In this document: positions 8,775 through 16,888 of the stretch, piece by piece
Layout of the letters: each line of letters starts with the position of its first letter
Position numbering within the stretch: the stretch's first letter is position 1
NCBI RefSeq assembly: GCF_000834055.1
Contig: NZ_JXSQ01000004.1
Coordinates: 62,001 to 126,000, forward strand
Reading direction: 5' to 3'
Length of the DNA stretch: 64,000 nucleotides
Source: Leucobacter komagatae
Lineage (GTDB): Bacteria; Actinomycetota; Actinomycetes; Actinomycetales; Microbacteriaceae
Made by a program: the position numbers and the translations under genes
The notes under the pieces: model-generated
Seen by the model: only the letters and a program-made list of their open reading frames with translations
The model's database searches: none
Told to the model about the DNA's origin: nothing

Positions 8775-9857
8775 ATGATGCCTCGTCCTGACGGCGCCCC
8801 CGCGCTGAGCACCGCAACCGTCCTCACACTCGCACTCGCCCTCGGGCTCGCAGGCGGGGTCGGCGGCACCGTCGCGACCTCGGCGATCACGGGCGCCACA
8901 TCGCAGCGCCCAGCAGATGAGCCGGCGGCAGTTGGAACACCTGGCCAGCCGGGCGAGCGGGGTGCGCCAGGAAGCGCGGGTGAGCAAGGCAGCCCCGGCG
9001 TCACCGGCAAGCAGGGCGAACAGGGCACGCCGGGAGTGACCGGCGAGCGCGGCCCTGCAGGCCCCTCGGGGTCGTCAGGCACCAAGGGTGACACCGGTGC
9101 CGAGGGGACGCAGGGCGTGCCAGGGGCCCCCGGCCTCATGGGCCCCGTTGGCCCTATCGGCCCCATCGGAGTGCGGGGCATCGCTGGCGCAATCGGCCCC
9201 GTCGGCCCCGAGGGGCCAGCCGGGTCCGCGGGAGCCAAAGGCGAGAAGGGCAACAAGGGCGACGCCGGAGCCGATGGAGCAAAGGGCGACACCGGCCCCA
9301 AGGGAGACACCGGCGTCGCCGGCGCCAAGGGCGACACTGGGCCCAAGGGCCCAGCAGGCCCGGCTGGCGCGTCTGCAGTCGTCAGCTATTCGGTGTTCAC
9401 CGCCCGCCCGCTCCTCGCGCAGGGCACCGCAGCAGTGCAGTTCACTGATGAGGTCTCAAGCCCCACCCCAGCCGCCTCGAACGACGGCAGCACGGTCACG
9501 CTCCCGGAATCGGGCACGTACCGACTGACCTACGTTGCCGCCCCAGACTCAAGCGTGACCACAACGATATCTGTGAGCAGAGACTCGAAATGGGTGTACG
9601 GGCTCTTCCACAACGTCGACGAGGCCGCCATCGGGACGGCGACACCAATCGCCGGCTCTGCAGTAGAGCGCAGCATGCTTGACGTGAACATCGCCCTCGT
9701 GCTCTCAATGCGCACGGTCGTGCAGGGGGGCTCCTACTCCGCGACGAGCTACGTCGACGCCGCGGCGGGCGACACCGTTCGCTTCGTCAGCGCGTCCGAT
9801 TTCCAGACCGCGGCGACGCCAACGGACGTGACGCTCATTGTAGAGCGCCTCACCTAA
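8775..9857 (+). CDS. Collagen-like surface protein with Gly-X-Y stalk and C-terminal head domain
   Basis: 360 residues: an N-terminal hydrophobic segment (residues about 13-40, signal anchor or signal peptide), a short linker, 49 uninterrupted Gly-X-Y triplets (residues 54-200, bases 8934-9374), and a C-terminal beta-rich domain of about 160 residues. Triplets such as GDT, GPK, GEK, GAK and GPA recur, as in bacterial collagen-like proteins that fold as trimeric stalks. The head (TVTLPESGTYRLTYVA and later segments) resembles C1q/BclA-type jelly-roll heads by pattern. GGAG lies 3 bases before ATG 8775 and 6 bases before ATG 8778; either could be used. There is no LPXTG motif, so the N-terminal anchor probably holds it. 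The function is unknown; adhesion is possible. Confidence 0.85.
   Translation: MMPRPDGAPALSTATVLTLALALGLAGGVGGTVATSAITGATSQRPADEPAAVGTPGQPGERGAPGSAGEQGSPGVTGKQGEQGTPGVTGERGPAGPSGSSGTKGDTGAEGTQGVPGAPGLMGPVGPIGPIGVRGIAGAIGPVGPEGPAGSAGAKGEKGNKGDAGADGAKGDTGPKGDTGVAGAKGDTGPKGPAGPAGASAVVSYSVFTARPLLAQGTAAVQFTDEVSSPTPAASNDGSTVTLPESGTYRLTYVAAPDSSVTTTISVSRDSKWVYGLFHNVDEAAIGTATPIAGSAVERSMLDVNIALVLSMRTVVQGGSYSATSYVDAAAGDTVRFVSASDFQTAATPTDVTLIVERLT
8934..9374 (+). repeat. 49 tandem Gly-X-Y codon triplets (collagen-like stalk)
   Basis: A 441-base in-frame run in which every third codon is a Gly codon, with no interruption. It encodes the stalk of the collagen-like protein. The units are degenerate at DNA level, so this is a protein repeat rather than a microsatellite, although the near-identical pieces around 9280-9350 (GDTGPKGDTG-type) could slip. 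Confidence 0.9.
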
Positions 9858-9859
9858 GC

Positions 9860-10813
9860 TCAGGCGGTCGCGGGCAACTCTGCCAAGAATTCCTTCGTCG
9901 CGGCGACTACCTCATCGCTCTTCGTGTGGTGCAGGTAGTGGTCCGCATCGATCTCACGCGTCACCGCGTAGTCGACCGTCGCGGCCTGCGCCTCGTGCAT
10001 CGCATTCCACGTCGGGAAGTCAGGGTTCTTTGCCTGATACATGAGCAGCAGCGGGAGTTCCTTCGGGAAGGTTGTTCCCGCGGCAGCGGAGAAGTTCTCG
10101 CCGAGATGGTTCACCTCGTCGACATACGTCGGGGCCAACGTGTTCCGCATCGAAAGCACACGCAGGCGCTCGCGATCCTCGTCAGAGTACGCCGGGTTGC
10201 CCTCAAGGGGGTCCCCCACCACAGCGTTCACCACGCGAAGCAGACCGAGCGCACGCAGCGTCGGGCCGGCCTTGATAATCCCGGGAACCTCGTCCATGCC
10301 AGGCTGCTCGGGAAGCGAGGTGTCGATTCCCACGAAGGCCGTAACCTCGTCAGGGTAGGTGTTGGCGTAACTCAGCCCATAAATACCGGTAATGGAATGC
10401 CCCATGAGGATGTACTCCTCCGCACCGACGCTGCTCACTGCGGCGTGGATCTCACGGACAATGTTCTCAGTCGTTCTCGGCGTATCGGCCTGATCGCTGA
10501 GACCATAGCCGAACGGCTCGACCGCGATGACCCGGTACTCATCCATGAGGCCCTCAATGACGGGCGCGAAGTCGGCGACGGGCGACGCCGTCCCCGCCCC
10601 CGGCGTGAGAACAATCGTCTGCTCTCCCGACCCAAAGACCGCCACGTTCATCTGCTTGCCCTCAACGTCAACGAGCTCTCCGTATGGGGCGAGGTTCGCG
10701 AGCTCCTTCGGGCCCTGCACGGCGTTGACGATTGATGTCGTCGCGAGCGTGCCGCCGATGAGGGCGACGACGGTGCCGAGGCTGATGAGGGTGACCTTAA
10801 GGGGCTTCTTCAC
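9860..10813 (-). CDS. Membrane-anchored alpha/beta hydrolase
   Basis: 317 residues: a short Lys-rich start, one N-terminal hydrophobic segment (about residues 6-30) and an alpha/beta hydrolase fold. Visible landmarks are the oxyanion region VLTPGAGTASP, the cap-entry strand VIAVEPFGYGLSDQ, the nucleophile elbow GHSITG and a C-terminal His region (DADHYLHHT). GTG 10813 is chosen because AAAGG lies 7 bases upstream and the anchor begins right after it. The substrate cannot be read. The gene ends 2 bases after the collagen-like gene, converging on it. Confidence 0.85.
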   Translation of the reverse strand: MKKPLKVTLISLGTVVALIGGTLATTSIVNAVQGPKELANLAPYGELVDVEGKQMNVAVFGSGEQTIVLTPGAGTASPVADFAPVIEGLMDEYRVIAVEPFGYGLSDQADTPRTTENIVREIHAAVSSVGAEEYILMGHSITGIYGLSYANTYPDEVTAFVGIDTSLPEQPGMDEVPGIIKAGPTLRALGLLRVVNAVVGDPLEGNPAYSDEDRERLRVLSMRNTLAPTYVDEVNHLGENFSAAAGTTFPKELPLLLMYQAKNPDFPTWNAMHEAQAATVDYAVTREIDADHYLHHTKSDEVVAATKEFLAELPATA

Positions 10814-10953
10814 GGAGAGCCTTTCGCATATGTGAGACGAACAAACATTCCATCCTCCCACGGCAACGTCGCGCGATACCGAGAGGCACCACAGCTACGC
10901 TATTGACACGCGGTGCCCGCCCCCCAGCGCCGCAGCACACGAGGAGGTCGCAC

Positions 10954-11877
10954 ATGGCGCTGCCACACACCCAGGCACACGCCCAAAAAACCTGGACCGC
11001 AACCGACGCCGCAGCGTTCCTCTCCCCACCTGAGGAGAGCGACCACAAGTATTCGCGAGGAGTGCTCGCGCTCCGCACCGGCTCCACCAGCTACCCCGGC
11101 GCGGCCGTGCTCGGCGCTGAGGCCGCCTGGCGCACCGGACTCGGGCTCGTGCAGTTCGTACCGCAGCTCGGGGACTCCGTCTCCCCACACGGACTGCCAA
11201 CGCCGGCAGCTGCAGTGATCGCGGCACGCCCAGAGACAGTGGTGACGGCCGCGCCCGAGCGCGCCGATGCGTGGCTGATCGGCAGCGGCACCGACCCACG
11301 CTCGCGCACGCCAGCTGAGACGGCAGCTCTGACTGCTCTGCTCAGCGGGGACGCGCCGGTTGTCGTCGACGCCGGAGCGCTCACCCTGCTTGCGTCGAGG
11401 GCCGGGGGCTCAACTACGCACGCTCCGGCCATCATGACGCCGCACACCGGGGAGTTTCGCGCCCTCTGGGAAGAGCTCAAGCTGCGCCAACCGGCTACAG
11501 CGGCCGCCGCAACCATCGAGCTCGCACGGCAGCTCCAGACCACCGTCACGCTGAAGGGTGCGGTCACGCTGATTGCGTCACCCGAGGGGCTCTTGTTGAG
11601 CGCCGGGCCGGCGACACCGTGGCTCGCGACCGCTGGAACAGGGGACGTCCTTGCCGGGATCATGGGAGCGCTCACCGCAACGCACGCCGCAACGGTGCGC
11701 ACGTCCCCCTCCCTGCTCGCCAAGTTGGGCGCCACCGCGGCAGTGCTCCACGACGTGGCTGCCAGAATCGCGACGCGGGAAACCGCAAAGGGCGGATCCG
11801 CCCGCCCGATTACCGCGGGCGATGTCGCCCGAGCTATTCCTGCCGCGGTCGCGCTGGTGCGCTCCCTGACCGACTGA
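10954..11877 (+). CDS. nnrD: ADP-dependent (S)-NAD(P)H-hydrate dehydratase
   Basis: 307-residue enzyme that uses ADP to dehydrate S-NAD(P)HX, the hydrated form of the cofactor, in metabolite repair. It belongs to the ribokinase-like fold family (YjeF C-terminal type). Seen motifs are HKYSRGVLAL near the N-terminus, GAAVLGAEAAWRTGLG, MTPHTGEF, VTLKGAVTLIASPEG and the diagnostic TAGTGDVLAGIMGAL anion-hole segment. ATG 10954 has GAGGAGG 6 bases upstream. The epimerase partner NnrE is not fused here, unlike the two-domain enzymes of many bacteria. The 3' end overlaps the converging TetR gene by 44 bases. Confidence 0.9.
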   Translation: MALPHTQAHAQKTWTATDAAAFLSPPEESDHKYSRGVLALRTGSTSYPGAAVLGAEAAWRTGLGLVQFVPQLGDSVSPHGLPTPAAAVIAARPETVVTAAPERADAWLIGSGTDPRSRTPAETAALTALLSGDAPVVVDAGALTLLASRAGGSTTHAPAIMTPHTGEFRALWEELKLRQPATAAAATIELARQLQTTVTLKGAVTLIASPEGLLLSAGPATPWLATAGTGDVLAGIMGALTATHAATVRTSPSLLAKLGATAAVLHDVAARIATRETAKGGSARPITAGDVARAIPAAVALVRSLTD

Positions 11878-12538
11878 GCACCCCGCGCAGCGCGGCCAAC
11901 ACCGCATTCCTGCGGAGCGAAGCTGGCTCATCGACGAACGATCCCTGAAGCACCGCCCCGACGTGCGCGGCGGTCACGATCTGCGCAGCGGCCTGTGGCG
12001 TGGGGAGCAGTTCCTCCCCAACGGTGCGCGCCACCTGTGTAAGCAGCGCAGTGAAGCCCCGTTGGAATTCATCGCCGTGCTCCCGAAGCACCTGTGAGAG
12101 CTCGGGGTCACTGGCCCCCCTCAGCCCGTAGAGCGCCCTGAGGGCGTACCACTGCCTGTCAGCTGGGATAACGTCCAGCAGCGCATCCACGAAGTCTTCA
12201 AGCGCTCCTGGCCGGAGCTGCGCCGACTCCTCCGCCCCGGCGAGCGACCGTCCGAAGTTCAGCATCCGGTGACTGAGATCCTCGGTCTTCCGCTCGTACA
12301 GGGCGAAGAACACATCGTCAACCGTGCGAAAGTTCGAGTAGAACGCGCCGCGCGTGAAGCCAGCGCGCGTGCAGATCTCGTCAATCGACGCGCTCGGTGT
12401 GCCGTGCTCAGCAAACAGATCCTCGGCGGCGTCGATGAGCGCTGCACGGGTGTGGACCCGAGCCCGCCGCTTCGGCAGGTCGCCCGCAGCAGCACCAGGC
12501 TCAGTGCCATCTGGGAGTTTCTGCTTGGTCGACTCCAT
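11834..12538 (-). CDS. TetR-family transcriptional regulator
   Basis: 234 residues. The DNA-binding domain is at residues about 25-75: TRAALIDAAEDLFAEHG, then EICTRAGFTRGAFYSNFRT, the TetR recognition helix region. The rest is the helical ligand domain. ATG 12538 is chosen because upstream residues in the longer frame are read across the operator region and the start of the divergent gene. It is divergent from the hydroxyacyl-CoA dehydrogenase gene, with a large dyad in the 94-base gap, so it probably represses that gene and itself. The ligand may be a fatty acyl-CoA by analogy with similar pairs. Confidence 0.88.
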   Translation of the reverse strand: MESTKQKLPDGTEPGAAAGDLPKRRARVHTRAALIDAAEDLFAEHGTPSASIDEICTRAGFTRGAFYSNFRTVDDVFFALYERKTEDLSHRMLNFGRSLAGAEESAQLRPGALEDFVDALLDVIPADRQWYALRALYGLRGASDPELSQVLREHGDEFQRGFTALLTQVARTVGEELLPTPQAAAQIVTAAHVGAVLQGSFVDEPASLRRNAVLAALRGVLSRSGSAPARPRQE

Positions 12539-12557
12539 GACTTCCCTTTCAGAACAT

Positions 12558-12596
12558 TTTGGATGCATAATGAATTCAGTACAAATTGTATCCAAA
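12558..12596. promoter_or_regulatory. Candidate TetR operator: dyad between tetR and acyl-CoA dehydrogenase-type gene
   Basis: TTTGGATGCA (12558-12567) and TGTATCCAAA (12587-12596) form inverted arms with 9 of 10 matches around a 19-base A/T-rich centre. The element lies between the divergent starts at 12538 and 12633. The minus strand reads TTTGGATACAAT across one arm, which includes a TACAAT -10-like hexamer. Position and symmetry fit an operator; the length is long for one TetR dimer, so two dimers may bind. Confidence 0.55.
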
Positions 12597-12632
12597 CTCG
12601 CGGTGAGTGCATCACCAGAATTGGGGAATCTC

Positions 12633-13508
12633 ATGAGCTTCACACTTCCAGCCAACGTAGCGGAACGACCGATCGTCGTTGTCGGCGGCGGCACACTGGG
12701 TCGCCGTATCGCAGCGGTCTTCGCTTCGGGCGGCTCAGACGTGAAGATTGCTGACCTGCAAGAGGCCCAGCGCACCGGGGCACTCGAATACGTCGAGACC
12801 GCCGTGCCAGAGCTCACGGCCCGCCTCGAATCGCAGGGCATCAGCGCCAAGGCCGGCACCGTTACTGCCGTAGCCGAGGTCGAGACCGCACTGGCGGGCG
12901 CCTGGCTGGTCGTCGAGGCAGTACCCGAGCGTCTCGACATCAAGCGCCCACTTTTCGGCACGCTCGACCGCCTCGCAGACGCCGATGCGCTCCTCGCGAC
13001 CAACTCGTCGTCCTACGCATCGAGCAACGTTATCGACGAGGTCACCCACCCCGAGCGGGTCTTCAACATGCATTTCGCAATGCCGCCGCAGAGCATGGCG
13101 GTCGAGCTCATGAGCGACGGACACACAAGCGAGGGCCTCCTCGATGCCGTGGCCGACGAGCTCAAGCGGTTCGGCCTTGCCCCGTTCATCGCACACGCCG
13201 AGAGCACTGGCTTCATCTTCAACCGCATCTGGGCGGCAATCAAGCGCGAGTCACTCGCGGTTGTCGCAGCGGGCGTCAGCACGCCCGAGGACGTCGACGC
13301 GATCATGCAGGCCAACATGGGTATCGCGACCGGGCCATTCGCGCTGATGGATCAGGTTGGTCTCGACGTCGTGCTCGACATCGAGCAGCACTACGCTGAC
13401 GAGAACCCGCACCTCCCGGAAGCCCCGCGCGAGCTGCTGCGCACATACATCGACGCCGGCAAGCTTGGCAGGAAGACCGGCGAGGGTTTCTACAGCTACG
13501 ACAAGTAG
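12633..13508 (+). CDS. 3-hydroxyacyl-CoA dehydrogenase family protein
   Basis: 291-residue NAD-dependent dehydrogenase of the short 3-hydroxyacyl-CoA (3-hydroxybutyryl-CoA) type. The N-terminal Rossmann segment is IVVVGGGTLGRRIAAVFASG. The family sequence ATNSSSY precedes a catalytic-region segment HPERVFNMHFAMPP, with His in the expected place. The C-terminal helical domain has GFIFNRIWAAIKRES and ends GRKTGEGFYSYDK, the usual signature of this family. GGGGA lies about 7 bases before ATG 12633. It is likely controlled by the divergent TetR protein and acts in fatty-acid or hydroxyacid catabolism, perhaps with the acyl-CoA ligase that converges from 15360. Confidence 0.88.
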   Translation: MSFTLPANVAERPIVVVGGGTLGRRIAAVFASGGSDVKIADLQEAQRTGALEYVETAVPELTARLESQGISAKAGTVTAVAEVETALAGAWLVVEAVPERLDIKRPLFGTLDRLADADALLATNSSSYASSNVIDEVTHPERVFNMHFAMPPQSMAVELMSDGHTSEGLLDAVADELKRFGLAPFIAHAESTGFIFNRIWAAIKRESLAVVAAGVSTPEDVDAIMQANMGIATGPFALMDQVGLDVVLDIEQHYADENPHLPEAPRELLRTYIDAGKLGRKTGEGFYSYDK

Positions 13509-13520
13509 CCAGTCGGCAAC

Positions 13521-13556
13521 GAACCCCGGGCGCTCACTTCGGGTCGCCCGGGGTTC
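13521..13556 (+). terminator. Stem-loop terminator after the hydroxyacyl-CoA dehydrogenase gene
   Basis: GAACCCCGGGCG and CGCCCGGGGTTC form a perfect 12-base stem with a 12-base loop, 12 bases after the stop codon at 13508. No T-run follows on either strand, but the stem is strong and it lies between convergent genes. Confidence 0.6.
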
Positions 13557-13647
13557 GTCACGCGAACTGTCGTTCGGTCAGGGACTCTTGGAGGCCCGCA
13601 ATCTGGACGCCCCGCGGGCGCCACTGCGGCCCCGCCCTGGCCAGGTG

Positions 13648-15360
13648 TCACTGCTTGGTCAGCAGCAGCTCGCGCACTTCGCGGCGCAGCACCTTTCCGA
13701 CCATCGATCGTGGCAGCTCGGGAACGAACTCAACCCGCTTCGGGACCTTGTACGCGGTGAGCCTGGTGCGGCAGAACGTGCGCACTGCCTCCGACTCGAG
13801 ATGCGCACCGCTGCGGGTCACGATCGCAGCCGCGACCATCTCGGCCCCGTCTCCGCGCGGCAGTGACACGACCGCCGCGTCCTCGATGTCGGGGTGTGAC
13901 AGCAGCACCTCTTCAACCTCGGAGGGTGACACGTTGAAGCCGCCGGTGATGATCAGCTCCTTCCGTCGGTCAACAACCGTCACAAACCCATCCGCTGAGA
14001 CGGTCACGATGTCGCCGGTGCGCAGCCAGCCGTCTTGCAGCAGGGTTTCCGCGGTGTCTTCCGGGCGCTTCCAGTACCCTTTGAACACCTGCGGGCCCCT
14101 GAGCATGAGCTCCCCCGGCTCTCCAACACCAATCTCAACCGCCGGGTTGTCGGGGTCAACCACGCGAATCTCGGTGCTCGGAAACGGGACGCCAACGGAC
14201 CCGGGCCGACGGGATGGGCCGGCGGGGTTTCCGAGCGCAACCGGCGAGGCTTCAGTCATGCCGTACCCCTCGACGAGTAGGCCCCCAGTGACCTCTTCCC
14301 AGCGCTGCACCGTCGAGACCGGCAGTGGCATTGCTCCCGAGATCGCGAACCGCACCGTCGAGAGATCGAGCTCCCCCTGAAGTGCCGCGCGCGCCAGCTG
14401 GTCATAGATGGGTGGCACCCCCGGCAGGAACGTCGGAGGCGAGTGCTTCGCAGCCTTCTTCACGAGGCCGACGTCAAACGTTGGGAACAGCACCAGGCGG
14501 GCACCGATACTCATCGCAAAGGTGAGACACAGGGTCAGCCCGTACGCATGGAACAGCGGCAGAACGCCGTAGAACACCTCGTCGCCCTCGCGCAGCCCCG
14601 GCAGCCATTCCCGGCCCTGCATCGCATTCGCACGCAGGTTCGCGTGGGTCAGGATCGCGCCCTTCGGCCTGCCCGTCGTCCCGCTGGTGTACTGCAGCAC
14701 AGCAATGTCGTCGAGCTTCGGGCCCGCCACGCGCTTTGGCAGCCGCTTCCCCAGCAGCGACTCCCACGATCGCATCGCCTTCGAGGCGGGTCGCGCGGTG
14801 AGCTTCTTTCGCGCGGCACGCGCCGCCGGAACTGGCAGTCGAAGAGCGATCTGCTGCAGCGTTGGCATCTCTTTGGTCATGTTCACGGTGACGATGTGCT
14901 GCGGCCGCACATCCTCGGGCAGGCGATCGATCTTCTCGCTCGCAACATCCCAGACGATCGCGAGCGTTGCTTCGTGATCCTCAAATTGGTGGCGCAGTTC
15001 GCGTTCGGTGTACAGGGGGTTGTGTTCGACGACGACTGCGCCCAGCCGCAACACTGCATAGAACGCAACAACGTGCTGCGGGCAATTCGGGAGCACAAGC
15101 GCGACCCGGTCTCCTGCCCTCACCCCAAGCTTGCGCAGCCCCAAGGCGGCACGGTCGACTTGCTCGTACAGTTCTTTGTACTTCGTGGTGCGCCCGAAGA
15201 ACTCAAGCGCGACGTGGTTCGGGAACCGCTGTGCGCTGGCCTTCAACGCTTCGGGGAGAGTCTGCTCCACCGGATCAATTTCGGGGCGAACGCCTTCGGC
15301 ATAGGAAGTCAGCCATGGGCGCGAGTCATCTGCCCGGGCCCCGTCAAAAACTGCAGTCAT
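13648..15360 (-). CDS. Long-chain acyl-CoA synthetase (AMP-binding, FadD type)
   Basis: 570-residue acyl-adenylate-forming enzyme that activates carboxylic acids to CoA thioesters. It carries the AMP-binding motif YTSGTTGRPKGAI, then VLPLFHAYGLT, the A5-type segment LVEGYGMTEASP, the A7 segment DGWLRTGDI and the A8 hinge DRRKELIITGGFNVSP. The C-terminal catalytic Lys region is PRSMVGKVLRRE. ATG 15360 is used because the protein N-terminus (TLPEALKASAQRFPNHVAL region) fits the family length; an upstream in-frame start at 15441 is possible. It converges with the hydroxyacyl-CoA dehydrogenase gene and is plausibly part of fatty-acid use. Confidence 0.92.
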   Translation of the reverse strand: MTAVFDGARADDSRPWLTSYAEGVRPEIDPVEQTLPEALKASAQRFPNHVALEFFGRTTKYKELYEQVDRAALGLRKLGVRAGDRVALVLPNCPQHVVAFYAVLRLGAVVVEHNPLYTERELRHQFEDHEATLAIVWDVASEKIDRLPEDVRPQHIVTVNMTKEMPTLQQIALRLPVPAARAARKKLTARPASKAMRSWESLLGKRLPKRVAGPKLDDIAVLQYTSGTTGRPKGAILTHANLRANAMQGREWLPGLREGDEVFYGVLPLFHAYGLTLCLTFAMSIGARLVLFPTFDVGLVKKAAKHSPPTFLPGVPPIYDQLARAALQGELDLSTVRFAISGAMPLPVSTVQRWEEVTGGLLVEGYGMTEASPVALGNPAGPSRRPGSVGVPFPSTEIRVVDPDNPAVEIGVGEPGELMLRGPQVFKGYWKRPEDTAETLLQDGWLRTGDIVTVSADGFVTVVDRRKELIITGGFNVSPSEVEEVLLSHPDIEDAAVVSLPRGDGAEMVAAAIVTRSGAHLESEAVRTFCRTRLTAYKVPKRVEFVPELPRSMVGKVLRREVRELLLTKQ

Positions 15361-15407
15361 GGTGTTGGCCGTCCTATCGTCGGTGTCACCCCAGCCTAGG
15401 CAGTGCC

Positions 15408-15858
15408 CTATCCGCGAGAGGGCATCCATCGTTCCCACCACAGCACGAAGCCACCAAACATGACTGCCAGATAGATGCCCGTCACCGGAATCCCCAACGG
15501 CAGGTCAACACCAAAGGGGTTCTTCGCGATGAAGCCCCCAATCGGATATGCGCCTACCGCACCGGTGATCACGCCGACAACAGCGGCGCGCGTCAACGCC
15601 CCGCCAGCACCCATCGGGAGTTTTCGGGCGAGGAGCCAAGGCAAGATCCCGATGGCACCAAGGACCGCCCCCCATCCCCGCGCACGGCAGGATGAACACC
15701 AGCATCCCCCACGCAACGGTCGCCGCCAATCCGTGACTATCGGTGATTCCCACGATGATCGTCTGCAGTGCCGCAGACAGCCCCGTGACGGCAGCACCGT
15801 ATAGACACAGCCGGACCGCGGCCTGGGCAAACGTTTTTCTGGCCTGACTACTTGGCAT
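15408..15858 (-). pseudogene. Small polytopic membrane protein, frameshifted in a G6 run
   Basis: Two overlapping frames join into one protein of about 150 residues with four hydrophobic segments: MPSSQARKTFAQAAVRLCLY..., LAATVAWGMLVFILPCAG in the first frame, then VLGAIGILPWLLARKLP, AVVGVITGAVGAYPIGGFIA and IPVTGIYLAVMFGGFVLWW in the second. The switch is at plus-strand C6 (15668-15673). Removing one base makes a continuous frame. Start ATG 15858 lies inside the end of the preceding broken gene, as in a coupled pair. The family was not recognised. It may be a true pseudogene or a sequencing error. Confidence 0.6.
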
Positions 15859-16628
15859 CTTCACTGACAACCTTCGAGAAGTTTTTGGCCTGCTGGAGCC
15901 AAGTAAACTCGGCACCCGCAGGAGCCCCCAGTTGCAACGCGGGAATCAGCCTGCTGCGCATCAGCAACTCTTCAGAGCACAAACCAACCGTCTGGCTCCA
16001 CTATCGAGAGCTCGAACACTTCCCCATCGCCGAACCCACGCGGGCTCCCTTCCGCTGGGAAGGGGAAGATCTTGTCCTGATGGGCTTTGAACAAATCCAT
16101 CGAATCTCTCGCACTGTGCCCCGCCCCATTGGGTGTACTAGATGCTCCTTGTCGTAGGTGTAGGAGGGGTGCTGCTCCGCTGTCCGCTCACTGGGCCACT
16201 CACCCGGCGGAACATCCCAGGTAGCAGCGAGCACAGCTCGAAGCGCCACCAGAACCGAACTATCAACCGATTGTCGCCGCTCTGCCAAACTCAACAACCT
16301 GGATGCTGGCCATACGCCTACGCGAAATCTCCCGAATGCGAATTTGCTCTTCGGCAAGATGCGTGATTGCCTCAACCTCATCTGCGTACCGGCGGGGCGT
16401 CCGTGCCGCAGTCTCCGCCGCATCCACTTCTGCTCTCGTCTCGGTTCTTAACGCTTCTCCCCGTGCGGCGGCAGCCGCAGCGGAGAGTCCCGACCATGCG
16501 TCAGAGAAGACCCCCAACACACGTTCAAGTTCCGTCACCCCCGAGTCAAGCTCTCCGGCGTCCCGCTGCGCTGCGCGGCAAGACTGTTTAATGCCCCGGT
16601 CGCGCAAGCTCCGCTTCGTAGGGCGCAT
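15848..16628 (-). pseudogene. Decayed gene with WXG-like helical N-terminus
   Basis: Four protein-like segments in alternating frames can be joined. Segment 1 (16628 to about 16268) is Ala-rich and helical with a WSG turn (VFSDAWSGLSAAAAAARGEA), like WXG100-type domains. Segment 2 continues DSSVLVALRAVLAATWDVPP and TYDKEHLVHPMG. Segment 3 has SMDLFKAHQDKIFPFPAEG and VFELSIVEPDGWF. Segment 4 has CSEELLMRSRLIPAL and ends VVSEDAK at 15848, overlapping the start of the membrane protein gene. At least three frame changes are needed, so this is most likely a degraded gene. G+C is visibly lower than in neighbours. A former type VII-type substrate is my inference; the C-terminal domain is unrecognised. 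Confidence 0.45.
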
Positions 16629-16666
16629 ATATGCACGGCTCTAAGGAGCACTCGGCAGAAACGCAA

Positions 16667-16698
16667 AACCCCCGCTTTTCTCAAGAAAAGCGGGGGTT
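16667..16698 (-). terminator. Rho-independent terminator of tRNA-Gln
   Basis: Perfect inverted repeat of 15-base arms (AACCCCCGCTTTTCT and its complement) with a 2-base centre, directly after the tRNA 3' end on the minus strand and followed there by TTGCGTTT. The arms themselves contain T4 and A4 runs. Confidence 0.85.
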
Positions 16699-16700
16699 GA

Positions 16701-16775
16701 TGGCTGGGATACCAGGACTCGAACCTAGAATGACGGTACCAGAAACCGTAGTGTTGCCAATTACACCATATCCCA
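16701..16775 (-). tRNA. tRNA-Gln (anticodon CTG), CCA encoded
   Basis: Read on the minus strand, the acceptor arms are TGGGATA / TATCCCA (7 pairs), followed by G and an encoded CCA. The anticodon stem ACGGT / ACCGT holds the loop TTCTGGT, giving anticodon CTG. The T arm is CTAGG-TTCGAGT-CCTGG. All arms pair, so the gene looks functional. The decayed low-G+C segment at 15.4-16.6 kb begins right behind its terminator, a common setting for tRNA-linked insertions, though no att duplication was found by eye. Confidence 0.95.
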
Positions 16776-16888
16776 AAGCGGAAATCCGCTACCCTTTCGG
16801 GCTGCGGCACCGAGAGATAACTATACCCGGCTCCAGCGCGGAATTCAAAATGCGGCACGCGCAGCGTGCAGTCCGCGCGCGCCGCGGC

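Noticed and set aside
8762-9346. Minus-strand Pro-rich frame opposite the collagen-like gene
   Set aside because: Complement of Gly codons gives Pro/Ala/Ser repeats automatically; not an independent gene.
8934-9374. Possible CRISPR-like or tandem-repeat array
   Set aside because: Periodicity is 9 bases and in frame with Gly-X-Y; there are no constant repeats with unique spacers.
13580-13640. Second terminator after the hydroxyacyl-CoA dehydrogenase gene
   Set aside because: Only 6-base arms (GCCCGC/GCGGGC) in G+C-rich sequence; chance pairing is likely.
15848-16640. Integrative element attached at tRNA-Gln
   Set aside because: No integrase, no duplicated tRNA end and only about 1.2 kb of odd sequence; kept only as a remark.
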